From: Agelas oroides | Taxonomy: Eukaryota > Porifera > Demospongiae > Agelasida > Agelasidae | Direction of reading: 5' to 3' | DNA length: 64,000 nt | Assembly (NCBI GenBank): GCA_949130485.1 | Contig: OX422196.1 | Coordinates: 3,640,889 to 3,704,888, forward strand | Shown: positions 55,238 to 64,000 of the stretch, in pieces | How the letters are laid out: each line of letters begins with the position of its first letter | Numbering within the stretch: position 1 is the first letter of the stretch | Notes under the pieces: generated by a model | The model's database searches: none | Seen by the model: only the letters and a program-made list of their open reading frames with translations | Told to the model about the DNA's origin: nothing | Translations under genes and position numbers: made by a program

Positions 55238-56300
55238 TTAACATTTGTTGTTCTTTTTTTTACAAACCGACATCCAATTGGGTTTTACCTCCGTCAGGCA
55301 TTTGCGGAGAGCCAGATTCACAGCTGCCAGGTGTGGGTGAGCCTGTGGGTTTGAAGCAAAGAAAGCTTGGAGATTATCCCTGGAGATGGCATCAGCTTCA
55401 ATGTCGGCTTTGTGACCAAGGAAAAAATTGAAATCCGCCTCTATAAAGAACAAGCATCTCATCAGATGTGCTAATTGCTTGTCCCTGCATGCTCCAAAGT
55501 TTACCACAGAGACTACTGCCTCATTATCACAACAGCAAAGGTATGTGCAGCCTCTCCAATGAGAACCCCAGATTCCTGCTGCTAGTATAATGGGAAGCAG
55601 TTCCTTCACGGCAATTGGACTCAGAACAAACTTGTGTTGCCGATGCCACGATACTTGGAACCATGCTGGCCCCCACACTGCTCCACACCCCCAAGACCCC
55701 AATGCATCAGAGTGCAGCTACACTTCTGGAAAGGTGAGAGAAGGATTCCTCAGAACTTCTTTGACATAACACGCAGGTAATTTAAACCACAAAGCACTGA
55801 ATCCATGTGCTTAGGTCCTTTATAGATTTCTTCCTTGCCTTGGTTAATTGAAAACCACAACACACAAGTTGACCACTGGAATTATATTACAATTGCTGCT
55901 TGCTGGTTTGATGTCCAGGTGAGCAAGGAGAGGTGTTGCAGTGTGTAAAAACGTTATGGCTTGGGCAATCTGAATGGCAATTATCTGTGACGGCAAGCTG
56001 CAAGCTGGCAAAACCAGTAACTTCTGCTCCTGCTGGAGAGTTTCAAATGCCCCTTGTGGTTGCAGCTCTGCCAGGTGTACGAACTCCCATTCTACCATCC
56101 TGCTGTAAAGACGCTTTGGCACAGTTGGTAGCCCTTCACCAACAAATACTTGGTCCTGTGATGCACTGCTGGTTTCTGGGGAAAGCAGGCTGAGGATGGG
56201 CAGGCAACACTTATCTTCTCGGCTAGGGGAGCGGCCAGCTTCTCCAGCTGGAGGCCCTCTTCCAGGGATTCCTTAAACTCCTCCACAGAGGCCAAGGCCT
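55238..56300 (-). pseudogene. DIRS/Ngaro-like retroelement with internal deletion (gag-like + RNase H)
   Basis: From 56295 the minus strand reads ASVEEFKESLEEGLQLEKLA, then (frameshift) VPKRLYSRMVEWEFVHLAEL and QPQGAFETLQ, the gag-like region seen in DIRS elements of corals and sponges; after a gap comes ARKKSIKDLSTWIQCF. It then jumps to LHSDALGSWGCGAVW, the start of the RNase H domain, with KELLPIILAAGIWGSHW, CCCDNEAVVSVVN and KADIEADAISRDN, so the four acidic catalytic positions (D, E, D, D) are present, followed by the typical PNWMS tail to 55238. Reverse transcriptase and tyrosine recombinase are missing. The junction lies about 55720-55830. DIRS elements integrate with a tyrosine recombinase instead of an integrase. 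Confidence 0.65.
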
Positions 56301-57380
56301 TTGCATCTGGTACTTACCCAATCACCACCCCTGCATATGACAGTGGAATGCACCCGTAGCATAAGCCCGCCCCCACCAATGCACCCACTACCTCCGCAAG
56401 CTCCAGCTCCCTCCCTTGCAGTCTGAGTGACGCTACAGCCCATACCAGGCTCCAACTCTTCCCCATGACACAGCAGTCTGGAGTAAGCTGCCCCCCCCCT
56501 CCCCCAGCAGTCACCTGGACTTGCATGACTACCCTTGTCCAACCCTTTTCTGGCTACATGTTATCCTGGCTGTGATGACTGCTAAGCCACTCCCTCTTGG
56601 GCCACCAGCAAGCCTGCTATCGGCATGGTTGTGGACATCTAACCAGGAGCCCTGCACTCCCCCATGCTGTGCCACAGGTGGTCCCCAAACACACTGGCCC
56701 TGTGCGAACCAGCACCCCGCTAAATGCCGGTGGCACCTCCCTCACTCCTACTGCCTGCCCAATGCAGGCTGATGGGCCCTTTGCCCGACCTTCCTGTGCT
56801 AAGCTTGCCCTGTACAAACTAGCTGGGCCAACCAATGTGGCCAGCCCCCCCTTCTGCTTGTACCATACAAGCAGGTCGGCCCCAGCACCCACTTTCTTTT
56901 ATGAGTGAGCCCTCTGCTCATCACACCTCTATAAATGTGCCGAACACGCGAGCCTACTGTGTAGGCGGTTGCCACTGCACACGGAGGAGGGACTGCCCCC
57001 CAAGCCGACCGCTCCCAACCACCAGGACCAGTCCTGTAAGCGATGTGGTGTTCAGATCACGAATGCCATGCGCTAACCTGTCCCACAAACCACACCCCTA
57101 AGGGTGCGGTCCGCGAGACTAGCCCCTAACTCCTCACCTTGACGTTCGGGTGCAGCCTTTGCCGCCGTCAGCTTTCCAACCACTTTGTCCGCTATCACCG
57201 ATAGGTGGGCCTCTGTAAGCTCGAGTCCACAGGGCGACGACGTTCCCGCTTGGTTGGCCGTCCCATCTTCTCCTACGCATGACTTTGCGGCCAGATTGCG
57301 TTGCTCTTATTCGGACATGACACTGATGCCAACTTATTCTCGGAGCTACACAGAAACAGGCTGACAACTGATTGAGCAAG
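56300..57380. other. GC-rich stretch with open frames on both strands
   Basis: Base composition is clearly higher in C (plus strand) than its surroundings, which keeps long frames open on both strands (for example 56521-57101 plus and 56273-56892 minus). No domain. It may be the Gly/Ala/Pro-rich 5' part of the adjacent DIRS-like element, since it abuts the gag-like region. Confidence 0.4.
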
Positions 57381-57742
57381 ATACCTTGGTACTAGCTGAT
57401 CCTCTTTCCTGCATATGCATCTGGGAGCACACAAATGAGTTTGCCGTGCGGATGCTCAGGCGCACCAAAGCTAGGTACCCCGCCCACCGGCCCTCCTCTT
57501 CCAATGTTAACTTAGTTTTATTAACGAGGTTAAACCTATTTGCAAAATATTGCCAGAAATGGCAAAAGAGTGGCTCAAGTTCTCTATGCAGATTAATCCT
57601 TTTATTGCGATTTTTGGCAATACTATGCAGCCATTTATTGCCTTTTATGGCAACTTCTGTCCTGTAGCAAGTAGTTGCCTTTTGGCAACTACGTAGGTGA
57701 AGCAAACAATAGCCAGAAATAGCAATATAAGTTTTTAATATA

Positions 57743-58342
57743 TGGTTGTTAAGCGCATGCGCTTATAACAGCTGACAGCAAGGAAATATGCGCTTAACAG
57801 CGGGTGTGCGCTTAACAAGAAATAGTCGCTTAATAAATGGGTGTGAAAATAGTGGGCGGTGCTTTTGCTGCTTCCGTTATATCGCTTGTTCAACATGGCC
57901 GAGCTTCAAACAAGTACTTTGGAGAGTGTCATTCGTGGCCATCACATTTACAAGCAGATCTGGTGGCCGCTTCTCGGAGAGATACTAACCTTGGAACGGG
58001 AGGAGGACAACAACCGTGACAAATTCGCTGTCTGTCTCCTCAAGGATGCTACTGTCGTTGGCCATGTTCCTCGAGAGTTTTTGTGGGTGTTTTGGCACTT
58101 CCTCCGGCACAGAGGCACGTAGTAGTAGTTTACTATCTTCAGTTTCTCTTCTCTTGTGTAGCTTTTTTGCTTCCTAACGAACCTACTTCCCAGCGTTCTT
58201 CGCACTACTTGACACGTTTTTTTTGCTCGACACGTTCTGCTATAATGTGACTGTTCGTTTATTAAGCGCATGCGCCTAACACGTGATGGGTAAAACCCTC
58301 AATAAAATTATGCGCTTAATAAAGAGCTGCGCTTAACAACCA
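57743..58342. mobile_element. Inverted-repeat element G with subterminal GCGCTTAA repeats
   Basis: Ends: TGGTTGTTAAGCGCA at 57743 and its exact complement TGCGCTTAACAACCA at 58342. Inside each end the word GCGCTTAA(C/T)A recurs (57791, 57811 and, on the right, 58268, 58312, 58331), a subterminal-repeat pattern like transposase-binding sites in hAT and other elements. It contains a HIRAN-like gene. No target duplication was recognised. Confidence 0.7.
57895..58124 (+). CDS. HIRAN-like domain protein, first exon or short gene
   Basis: ATG then AELQTSTLESVIRGHHIYKQ, IWWPLLGEILTLEREEDNNR, FAVCLLKDATVVGHVPREFL and FWHFLRHRGT. The spacing V-x-G-x-x-YK ... GExLxxxRE ... N-x-x-D-x-x-AV ... VGHVPRE matches the HIRAN fold (the DNA-end-binding domain of HLTF/Rad5) in a form that is highly multiplied in sponges. 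It ends at TAG or, more likely, at the donor CAC|GTAGTAG, before the expected C-terminal strands; no second exon was found inside the element. Also present as an N-terminal scrap at 29605. Confidence 0.6.
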
Positions 58343-60519
58343 GCGCCTACGGTATTTCTGTATAGAGGAATCGACCAATCAAAATGCAGCTAGCTAGAAC
58401 TAAACATGAAGTATTGACACATCAAGTTTCCTTTGTACATTTTTATTCTTAATTGCTAAAAGAGTTTTAGGGTGAACATAAAGTTTCTGGGGTCATGTAA
58501 GCTAACTGCCCTCGGATCCGCTGCAAACCGGCATTTGCCTGTTCATTCACTTGTGAGTTGATATCCTTTATGGCCAATTGTTTGTAAGTATTCAAGCAGT
58601 AGCCAGCTGAACATCCAACTTGGCCTCGCCAATGAAAGCGGTCCACAACAAAAAGAGTGTTCCTGAAGAAAGTTATACCTGCACAAGTAGAAACACCTTT
58701 GCACCTAGCACAGGATGTGTTTAGCCTATGCTAGGTAGACTTGGAGATGTATGCATATACACCATGCAGCATGTCTCCAGCAGTGGACTATGATGCTATA
58801 GTCTCTTGCAGAATGTAGCAATGGTCAATGTGGCTTTGAATGGCTACTACTTCCTTGGTTGGAAGTAGCAGTTGTTGGGTTGTGGTTCTTGTTGAGTACA
58901 GTACAGCTTATATAGGAGCTAGTGGGTAAGCTTACAATGCAACTTCAAGACTAACAATTTCTGTTCTGCAAACTCAGCATCAGTTAGTATATTCAGCTCG
59001 ATGAGTTGTGAAATTTTCCTTACATGTATATAGTTCCACATCTTTTGGAACAGAATTTGCACACCCTCCTAGAAGAAAGCCCAATAGGTTGTCCGCTATT
59101 ATTTGAAAGTACCTATGGGGGTATAGCGAGCTATGTTCAGAAGTCATTTTTGGCAACTTTGGTGTCACCAAAAGTTGCCATTTTTGGCAACTTTTGGTAA
59201 ATAAAGAATGGCAACTTTGCCCAGCAGGATCGGTGATAGGTACATGGGATGTGATGTGGCAGTGTGAGGGGAAGAGGTAAGGTAAGGACTAGTGTCCAGG
59301 ATGGTATATGTCGTGTTCAATCATGGAGAGCTTCCACTGAGACAGAGGCCTGCTGATAGTCAGAAGTTTTGCCTCTTTCTCCTTTACAAGCAATTTTTGG
59401 AATACTCTAGAATGGCACTTTTTGAGATGCACCTTCAAATTTGTTGGGAACTTCCCAAGAATTTTATAGTATTGGGCCATCTCAGAGCCACTGTTCACTT
59501 GCACATTACAGCAACTTTTATCTGTTCTAGAAGTAAATAAAAAGTAATTCCACACTATGGTGTACCATAGACTTGACCCCAGGTTAAGTTGTGCTGCATC
59601 CATTTCTAACTGGGAAAGGTTGGTATGAGGGGTTGTGACAGAAATCTAAGTAGCAACAATGTGCTGATGGTACATATGAGGCTATTGTGTCCTTTGACTC
59701 AGGTGGTTGGAGATACGTAGCTCTAAACAGTTCCTTGCCAGCTCTGTTGAGTCCTATCTGGCTTTGAAAACAAGCAGGTCTGTCAGTGCTGGTGGAATTA
59801 GTGAGGGGTGAGGGTGTGCCTTTGGGGAAGCAGTGGAGGATAGGTGCAAGTTATACGTATCTGGATAAGGCATCTGCTGTTTGGGTTGAGGGACTACTGT
59901 GAAGTTGGTTACAGGGGTAGAGAAGTTGCTGCTAGGAGAGTTGGGACAGTTCTAAGTGTGATTTTCGCCATCGACTTGATATTTTGGGCACCAGCTATAA
60001 TGTGACTGTTCCCCCTTACATAGGATGTAACAGGCTAAATTGCAAGCATAATTTAATTATGTCGTACACTTTAATTACGCTTGTATATACGGTCAAAGGT
60101 TGACCATTTTTTGGTGAAGTATGAAGAAAGAAGTGACTGATTCAATTGGAAAACAGACTAGTTCCCATTGAGTACAACCTACATCAAATCCTGTACCACA
60201 GTAATTGAACTCAGTTGTAGCTGGCTACTAAAGCAACCACTTATCATCTGCTCAACATTTTTATACAGTGAAGGAATTACGATAAGGCCATAATAGTAAA
60301 ATCCACAAATGCAGCTGTTTTTTTTTTAATTCAAACTGTGCGAGCTGTTTATTGGGGTGAGCCTGAGCGAGCCCCACAGTAGCGAGTACTACAGTGATTT
60401 TGACCTTGTGATCGTGTGTGCGTGAAGCCTCCATGATGCGCATGCACATTCAGAACACGTGCTACGTACAAGTATTGACATCAAAGAAACAATGGATGAG
60501 CAACAAATAGTAAGAGAGG
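58343..60519. other. No gene recognised
   Basis: 59140-59215 holds an inverted pair around AAAAGTTGCCATTTTTGGCAACTTTT, repeating the TTTTGGCAACTTT word family. A hairpin motif (60353-60376) and a fragment shared with 52842 (60286) are near the right end. Confidence 0.35.
60353..60376 (-). repeat. Dispersed TGGGG...CCCCA hairpin
   Basis: TGGGGTGAGCCTGAGCGAGC CCCA, reverse orientation of the copies at 45614 and 46666. Confidence 0.55.
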
Positions 60520-60521
60520 AG

Positions 60522-60643
60522 CGGGGGGGTAGCACGACATAGGGAGCAACAGAGAACACAACAATGACGAATTGTTAACGCTTGGGGGGGTAGCACGACA
60601 TAGGGAGCAACAGAGAACACAACAATGACGAATTGTTAACGCG
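60522..60643. repeat. 61-bp tandem duplication
   Basis: GGGGGGGTAGCACGACATAG ... GACGAATTGTTAACGC occurs twice in a row with almost no difference (GTAGCACGAC at 60530 and 60591). Confidence 0.85.
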
Positions 60644-60817
60644 AGTATAAATAAAGATAATGCAAAAAAACGTAAATATAGCAGTAGCACTCAGCAGTAA
60701 AGCTCTAGAGTCTTACGTCACTTCATAGCTCATTTAGTTATCATCCTGAACAGAGAACACGACACACCTGTCGTTGAAGCGGAACAACTTCCGATGAGCT
60801 TGACGGATAGACTGTGC

Positions 60818-61801
60818 TCACTCACTCCATCCACATTTTGTGAGAGAACTGGCTCGAAAGCGGACAAAGTGGTTTCTGGCCACTGCTATCTTCACTGACA
60901 ACAAACTTTTCAGACTTGGTCTGACTGCAGCAGACAACTTCATGAGAGCAGAGCATTTTGAGCATTCAGCAAGAAGATTGTCTTCAGACACAACTTTGCT
61001 CTTGCAAAACTTACAGCAGGCATACTCTGCAATAGATATCATAGCAGAAATTTCACCTTTCAAAACTCGGCCACTTTCTTCGCGACCCTCTCCTGAATTG
61101 TCCTCATCATTCACGTCCTTCATATCCTCTGCCAATGTTTTCGAACTTCGGGAAGAGTAAGAAAGATACTTTGCTGTTCCATACCTGCGGACCACCACGT
61201 CTAGCAAGTGATACGACTTACCCTCTTCCAAACTACCCACATCCTCCTCCCACAGTACCAGCCTGCACGATCCAGTCTCGTCACCTATCACAATATCTTG
61301 CTTCTGCAATTCTTTTGCATCACTCTTCCTCACAACAGCCACATCATTGACCTTCACAATCTTTCATACCACTCCAACACCCTGATTAACAGTCAAATCC
61401 ATGATCTCTGCTATCTTGGTTGCTCTGCTGGTAGATGGCAGCACAGCACCTCCCAGATCTAGAGAGAGATTGTGAGGTGATGCAGCAACCTTGGACCTCT
61501 TCTTCAAGTGAACCTCTAGCTCCGAGCTGAAGCTGCTCTTCTTAACTGTGCTGTTGTTTAGTGCCACCACGGATTGCTCCACCTCGGCCTTCTTCATGCT
61601 GTCCAAATGAGAGGTGTCAAACGACACCACAAGAGCAGAACGTTTCCCATCACTCAGTTTTGCTTCAAAATAGAACACTCCCTTGGAACTTCGACTCTCC
61701 TTCGCTGGGGATACGTTGACAGGGATACCGTGGACGCACACGCCTTTCCCCTCTTCTCTCTCCGAAACCTCCCAATTCCACTTGTTCCCGATGCTCGCCA
61801 T
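60818..61801 (-). pseudogene. RPA-like OB-fold/zinc-ribbon gene, copy (d), one in-frame TGA
   Basis: A single frame from ATG at 61801 to 60818, broken only by TGA at 61364-61366. It reads CVHGIPVNVSPAKESRSSKG, YFEAKLSDGKRSALVVSFDT (N-terminal OB fold), a Ser/Lys linker with KRSKVAASPHNLSLDL, then the second OB fold (VNDVAVVRKSDAKELQKQDI, CRLVLWEEDVGSLEEGKSYH, RRYGTAKYLSYSSRSSKTLA), an acidic linker, and the ribbon CCKFCKSKV...CSKC with a basic tail. The TGA falls at the start of the second OB fold where a sense codon is expected. This is the most intact copy: one base from a 327-codon frame. No introns. A TATA box lies about 100 bp upstream. Confidence 0.75.
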
Positions 61802-61902
61802 CGCAGTGTCAGCTTCACAGAGGATGATATGAATAGAAAGTTGAATTTGACAGTGAAGATCGTCGCTCCTTCATTGCACTTCAGACAATCACACCTTAGG
61901 CT

Positions 61903-61910
61903 ATTATATA
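61903..61910 (-). promoter_or_regulatory. TATA box of RPA-like gene (d)
   Basis: TATATAAT on the minus strand, about 102 bp before the ATG at 61801. Confidence 0.4.
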
Positions 61911-61991
61911 CCTACACGTGCACTGCACCACGAGCGTGCACCAGCCATAACCACGCAGTCAGTACTGCGCATGCTAAATAGAATTCACACA

Positions 61992-62195
61992 TCAAACTTG
62001 TATCAGAGCTGCCGTGTATCCTGCGAAAAATGGCTGAGTTCTTTGATTTTCAGCACACACTTGACGGTATTTTTTCTCAAGTCTGTAATAGTCTCTCCTC
62101 AATTGGTGAAGATGATACTCTTTCTTGGTGATGGTACTCTCATGCTGCTTCACATGGTCTTCAAGGGCTTTGACTCTCTTTACATCTCTGCCCAT
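61992..62195 (-). CDS. Coiled-coil open frame, unidentified
   Basis: Reads VKALEDHVKQHESTITKKEY and HQLRRDYYRLEKKYRQVCAE with heptad-like spacing, ending FFAGYTAALIQV. It may be a terminal exon of a coiled-coil protein; the upstream boundary is not clear and no family is recognised. Confidence 0.3.
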   Translation of the reverse strand: MGRDVKRVKALEDHVKQHESTITKKEYHLHQLRRDYYRLEKKYRQVCAENQRTQPFFAGYTAALIQV

Positions 62196-62230
62196 AGCCC
62201 ACAGCGTACTCTTAACTCGTAAATCAGGAA

Positions 62231-62400
62231 GAGACTAGAGCAAGAAGAAGAACAGAAAACAAAAGAAGCAGCTCTGAAAGAGGAAAGAGAGAGAGCCAGG
62301 GTGGAAGAAGAAGAGAGACAAGCTGTTCGTGCTAAGTGTGAAAAACGGCACAGAGATCCAGCAATTCCTACACTACAAAAAGAAACAAAGAAGATGGTGA
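62231..62400 (+). CDS. Charged helical exon, unidentified
   Basis: After an acceptor-like AAATCAG the plus strand reads KRLEQEEEQKTKEAALKEER and ARVEEEERQAVRAKCEKRHR, then IPTLQKETKKM. The strong Glu/Lys/Arg bias over about 55 codons in one frame is typical of a long charged helix. It faces the coiled-coil frame at 61992-62195 on the other strand. Confidence 0.3.
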
Positions 62401-62659
62401 CCAGATTGTCCTGTTCCTCTTCATGGACGCTGCTCGTTTGCTCTGCCAGAAATTGTACTTTATCTTTGTTTATATATTACACAGTGACCAACAATAACAA
62501 ATTACTACGACAACCACTCGCTCAGGCTCACCCCACAATGCCTTGCATTCTCTAGTAATATTAATTAGTGATCTTTGTACTAATTCTTCCACAGGAAATG
62601 GATAAAGCAGCTGTCAAAAATATAAAAGTAGTTGCAAAAAGCTCAAGAAGATAATTCAA

Positions 62660-62815
62660 AATACATTGCTTGCTTGTTGGAAGAGAGTGGCATCCGTTTT
62701 GCTTCCGCTTAAAACTTTTAGCTTCAACTTGTCATTCGAACAAAAGTCACGGAGAGTTCTTCCTTCAACTGATAGAAATCAAGTGCTTGCTCTTGGCTAT
62801 AGTATGTCCCGAAAG
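62660..62815 (-). pseudogene. Diverged copy of the 53.45-53.6 kb exon
   Basis: Contains YYSQEQALDFYQLKEEL, paralogous to YYTQEKALDFYQLEEEL, with matching DNA on both sides (TACATTGCTTGCTTGTT, TTTTGCTTCCGCTTAAAA). The frame is broken after the LKEEL stretch by loss of about 18 bp. Confidence 0.6.
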
Positions 62816-62985
62816 TCATTAAACAAAAGACGCATCTGGACACAGAGATCCAGTTGCGTGTCCGGTCGTTTAATTATCTGTATGCAGATGCACACAGACG
62901 CATGCACGTGATTGAACACCGATGCATGCAGAGTTCTTCAGCTGCATCCCATGTCCAAGCTGTTATATGTTTATGCCTTGAATCT

Positions 62986-63235
62986 CTCTCCCCGCCAATC
63001 TTTGTCCCATGTTGGTAGCTTTTCAAGAACTAGAGATACGATTGGCAATTTATTTATTGTTTCTGAAACCCCGCCCACCAACTTAACAGTGCTCTGAACT
63101 AACATATTCCTTGGAGGTCTTCGTTGATTCTTGGATATGTTTTATTGAGAGATTTTGGCTGTATAATGGTCTTTATCTTGTGTTGATAGCTTGCTTTTAA
63201 CCTAAGATAAATACAGGCGAAAGTTAGACTTTACG
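62986..63235 (-). repeat. Dispersed repeat family E, copy 4 (reversed)
   Basis: TCTCTCTCCCCGCCAATCTT, AACTAGAGATACGATTGGCA and CCCCGCCCACCAACTTAACA match the reverse complement of 3640-3880 at reduced identity. Confidence 0.55.
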
Positions 63236-63611
63236 GTCAGAAGGCTTGCAGCTGCAAACATGCAAATGCAAATGCACAGTGTGCAAGTGTTTGTTTGATA
63301 GAGATAGGGATTGATTGACACAGCCCTTACACTGTACCCATTGTTGTGCAAGAGCAGTTTTGCATTCACTTTTGCCAAATCCTTTTTTGTTGTTGTTGTT
63401 GTTGTCATTCATGCTCTTTATGTCTTCACTTGCTTTTGGAGGGATATACTCTTCACAGTACGATTAACACAGCACACCATAGCCATTCCATTGGAGTGTA
63501 AACTTAATTACATAGATGTTGAAAAATTACGTTACTCAATTTGATTTTTGTTTCTTTCTAGGTCTGCGATGATTCTTAGCATCACAATTTTCATTGCCAT
63601 ATTTCTTTGAT

Positions 63612-63993
63612 CAGACGCCGCGGCTACTATTTTTTTCGCTTCACGTTTGGTGCGGCTACTATTTGAGGGTGGCGTTTATTTCTTTGGAAAGCTTGCATAT
63701 ATCAACAACGGCTGGATAAGGTACGTACGAGCGATACAGTGACGACTGTTAGAAACTGTCAGTAGTAAGCGCAGCCTCTCAGTCCTGCTGTCAGCCGTGG
63801 AAACAAGTAGTACCAACCCAAACAGCCCTAGCACTAGCCCGATGACCGTCATCAGAAGTTATTTGCGTATGTGTGCGAGTGCTGCGTATAGTTGCCGCGG
63901 CTACTATTCGAGGGCGCCATTTATTTCGCTCAGAGTTCCAGATTGTGCGGCTACTATTTGGGGGCGGCGTCTATTCGAAGAAATACGGTATTT
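63612..63993. mobile_element. MITE with repeated GCGGCTACTATT motif, terminus at right
   Basis: GCGGCTACTATT occurs four times (63622, 63651, 63898, 63946), each followed by a G-rich block and TTTATTTC or CTATTCGAAGAAATACGGTA. The final copy ends at AAATACGGTATTT, the usual outer end of this element type in marine invertebrates as I know it. Inverted partner GACGCCGCGGC at 63614. Non-coding. Confidence 0.55.
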
Positions 63994-64000
63994 ATAATAT

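Noticed and set aside
56273..57101. Long Gly/Ala/Pro-rich open frames on both strands
   Set aside because: Open on both strands because of base composition; no domain, splice signal or repeat period supports coding.
11756..61366. Alternative nuclear code or selenocysteine at the four in-frame TGA codons
   Set aside because: Clean host exons use TGA normally or not at all, no SECIS-like structure was evident, and CpG decay explains them more simply.
1..64000. tRNA, rRNA or other structural RNA genes
   Set aside because: I looked for tRNA box A/B patterns and rRNA-like blocks and saw none that I could support by eye; a tRNA or Rfam scan would settle it.

Overview
This is eukaryotic nuclear DNA: genes are split into short exons with GT...AG introns, there is no operon structure, and more than half of the window is transposon-derived or repetitive. 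The gene content (a kinesin-3-type motor, midasin, a Death domain next to a transmembrane exon, BEN, SH3 and HIRAN-like domains, charged-repeat Helitron N-termini and CPQC zinc-ribbon repeat genes) points to an early-branching marine invertebrate. A demosponge fits best, but that is an inference from memory of families and no species is claimed.

Layout. 0.7-2.1 kb: the 5' end of a kinesin-3-like gene (minus). 2.7-7.2 kb: a minisatellite, several inverted-repeat elements, and an RPA-like OB-fold/zinc-ribbon gene broken by a nested transposon pair. 7.9-8.1 kb: an SH3-like exon. 11.2-15.5 kb: a BEN-like gene and a Crypton-type (DUF3504) tyrosine recombinase, both minus. 15.75-19.5 kb: a nine-copy, about 400-bp array of a cysteine-rich zinc-finger exon. 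20.4-22.8 kb: two TTAA-bounded elements, one holding a CPQC zinc-ribbon gene. 23.4-24.8 kb: Death-domain and transmembrane exons (minus). 26.7-28.5 kb: a degenerate hAT-like transposase (minus). 30.87-49.63 kb: nine consecutive phase-compatible exons of midasin (MDN1, plus), whose introns hold a second RPA-like fragment tail-to-tail with a second tyrosine recombinase, a 130-bp perfect inverted repeat, a third RPA-like gene with a 43-copy 34-bp expansion inside it, a Helitron fragment, and a small secreted-type open frame. 52-54.4 kb: two unrecognised genes (minus). 55.2-56.3 kb: a deleted DIRS/Ngaro-like retroelement. 57.7-58.3 kb: an inverted-repeat element with a HIRAN-like gene. 60.8-61.8 kb: a fourth RPA-like gene (minus). 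The window ends inside another short inverted-repeat element.

The thread running through the window is one RPA-like single-strand-DNA-binding family (N-terminal OB fold, second OB fold, C-x2-C...C-x2-C ribbon), present four times. Three copies have a TATA box 55-105 bp before their ATG. One copy is tail-to-tail with a Helitron fragment and another is tail-to-tail with a Crypton-type recombinase, so the family looks mobile or carried by mobile elements. Nearly every copy is damaged by single events that can be read directly: one-base frameshifts, CGA-to-TGA type stops, a transposon with a 9-bp target duplication, or minisatellite growth. Both recombinases have lost the same active-site arginine. 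Host genes in the window have clean splice sites and open exons.
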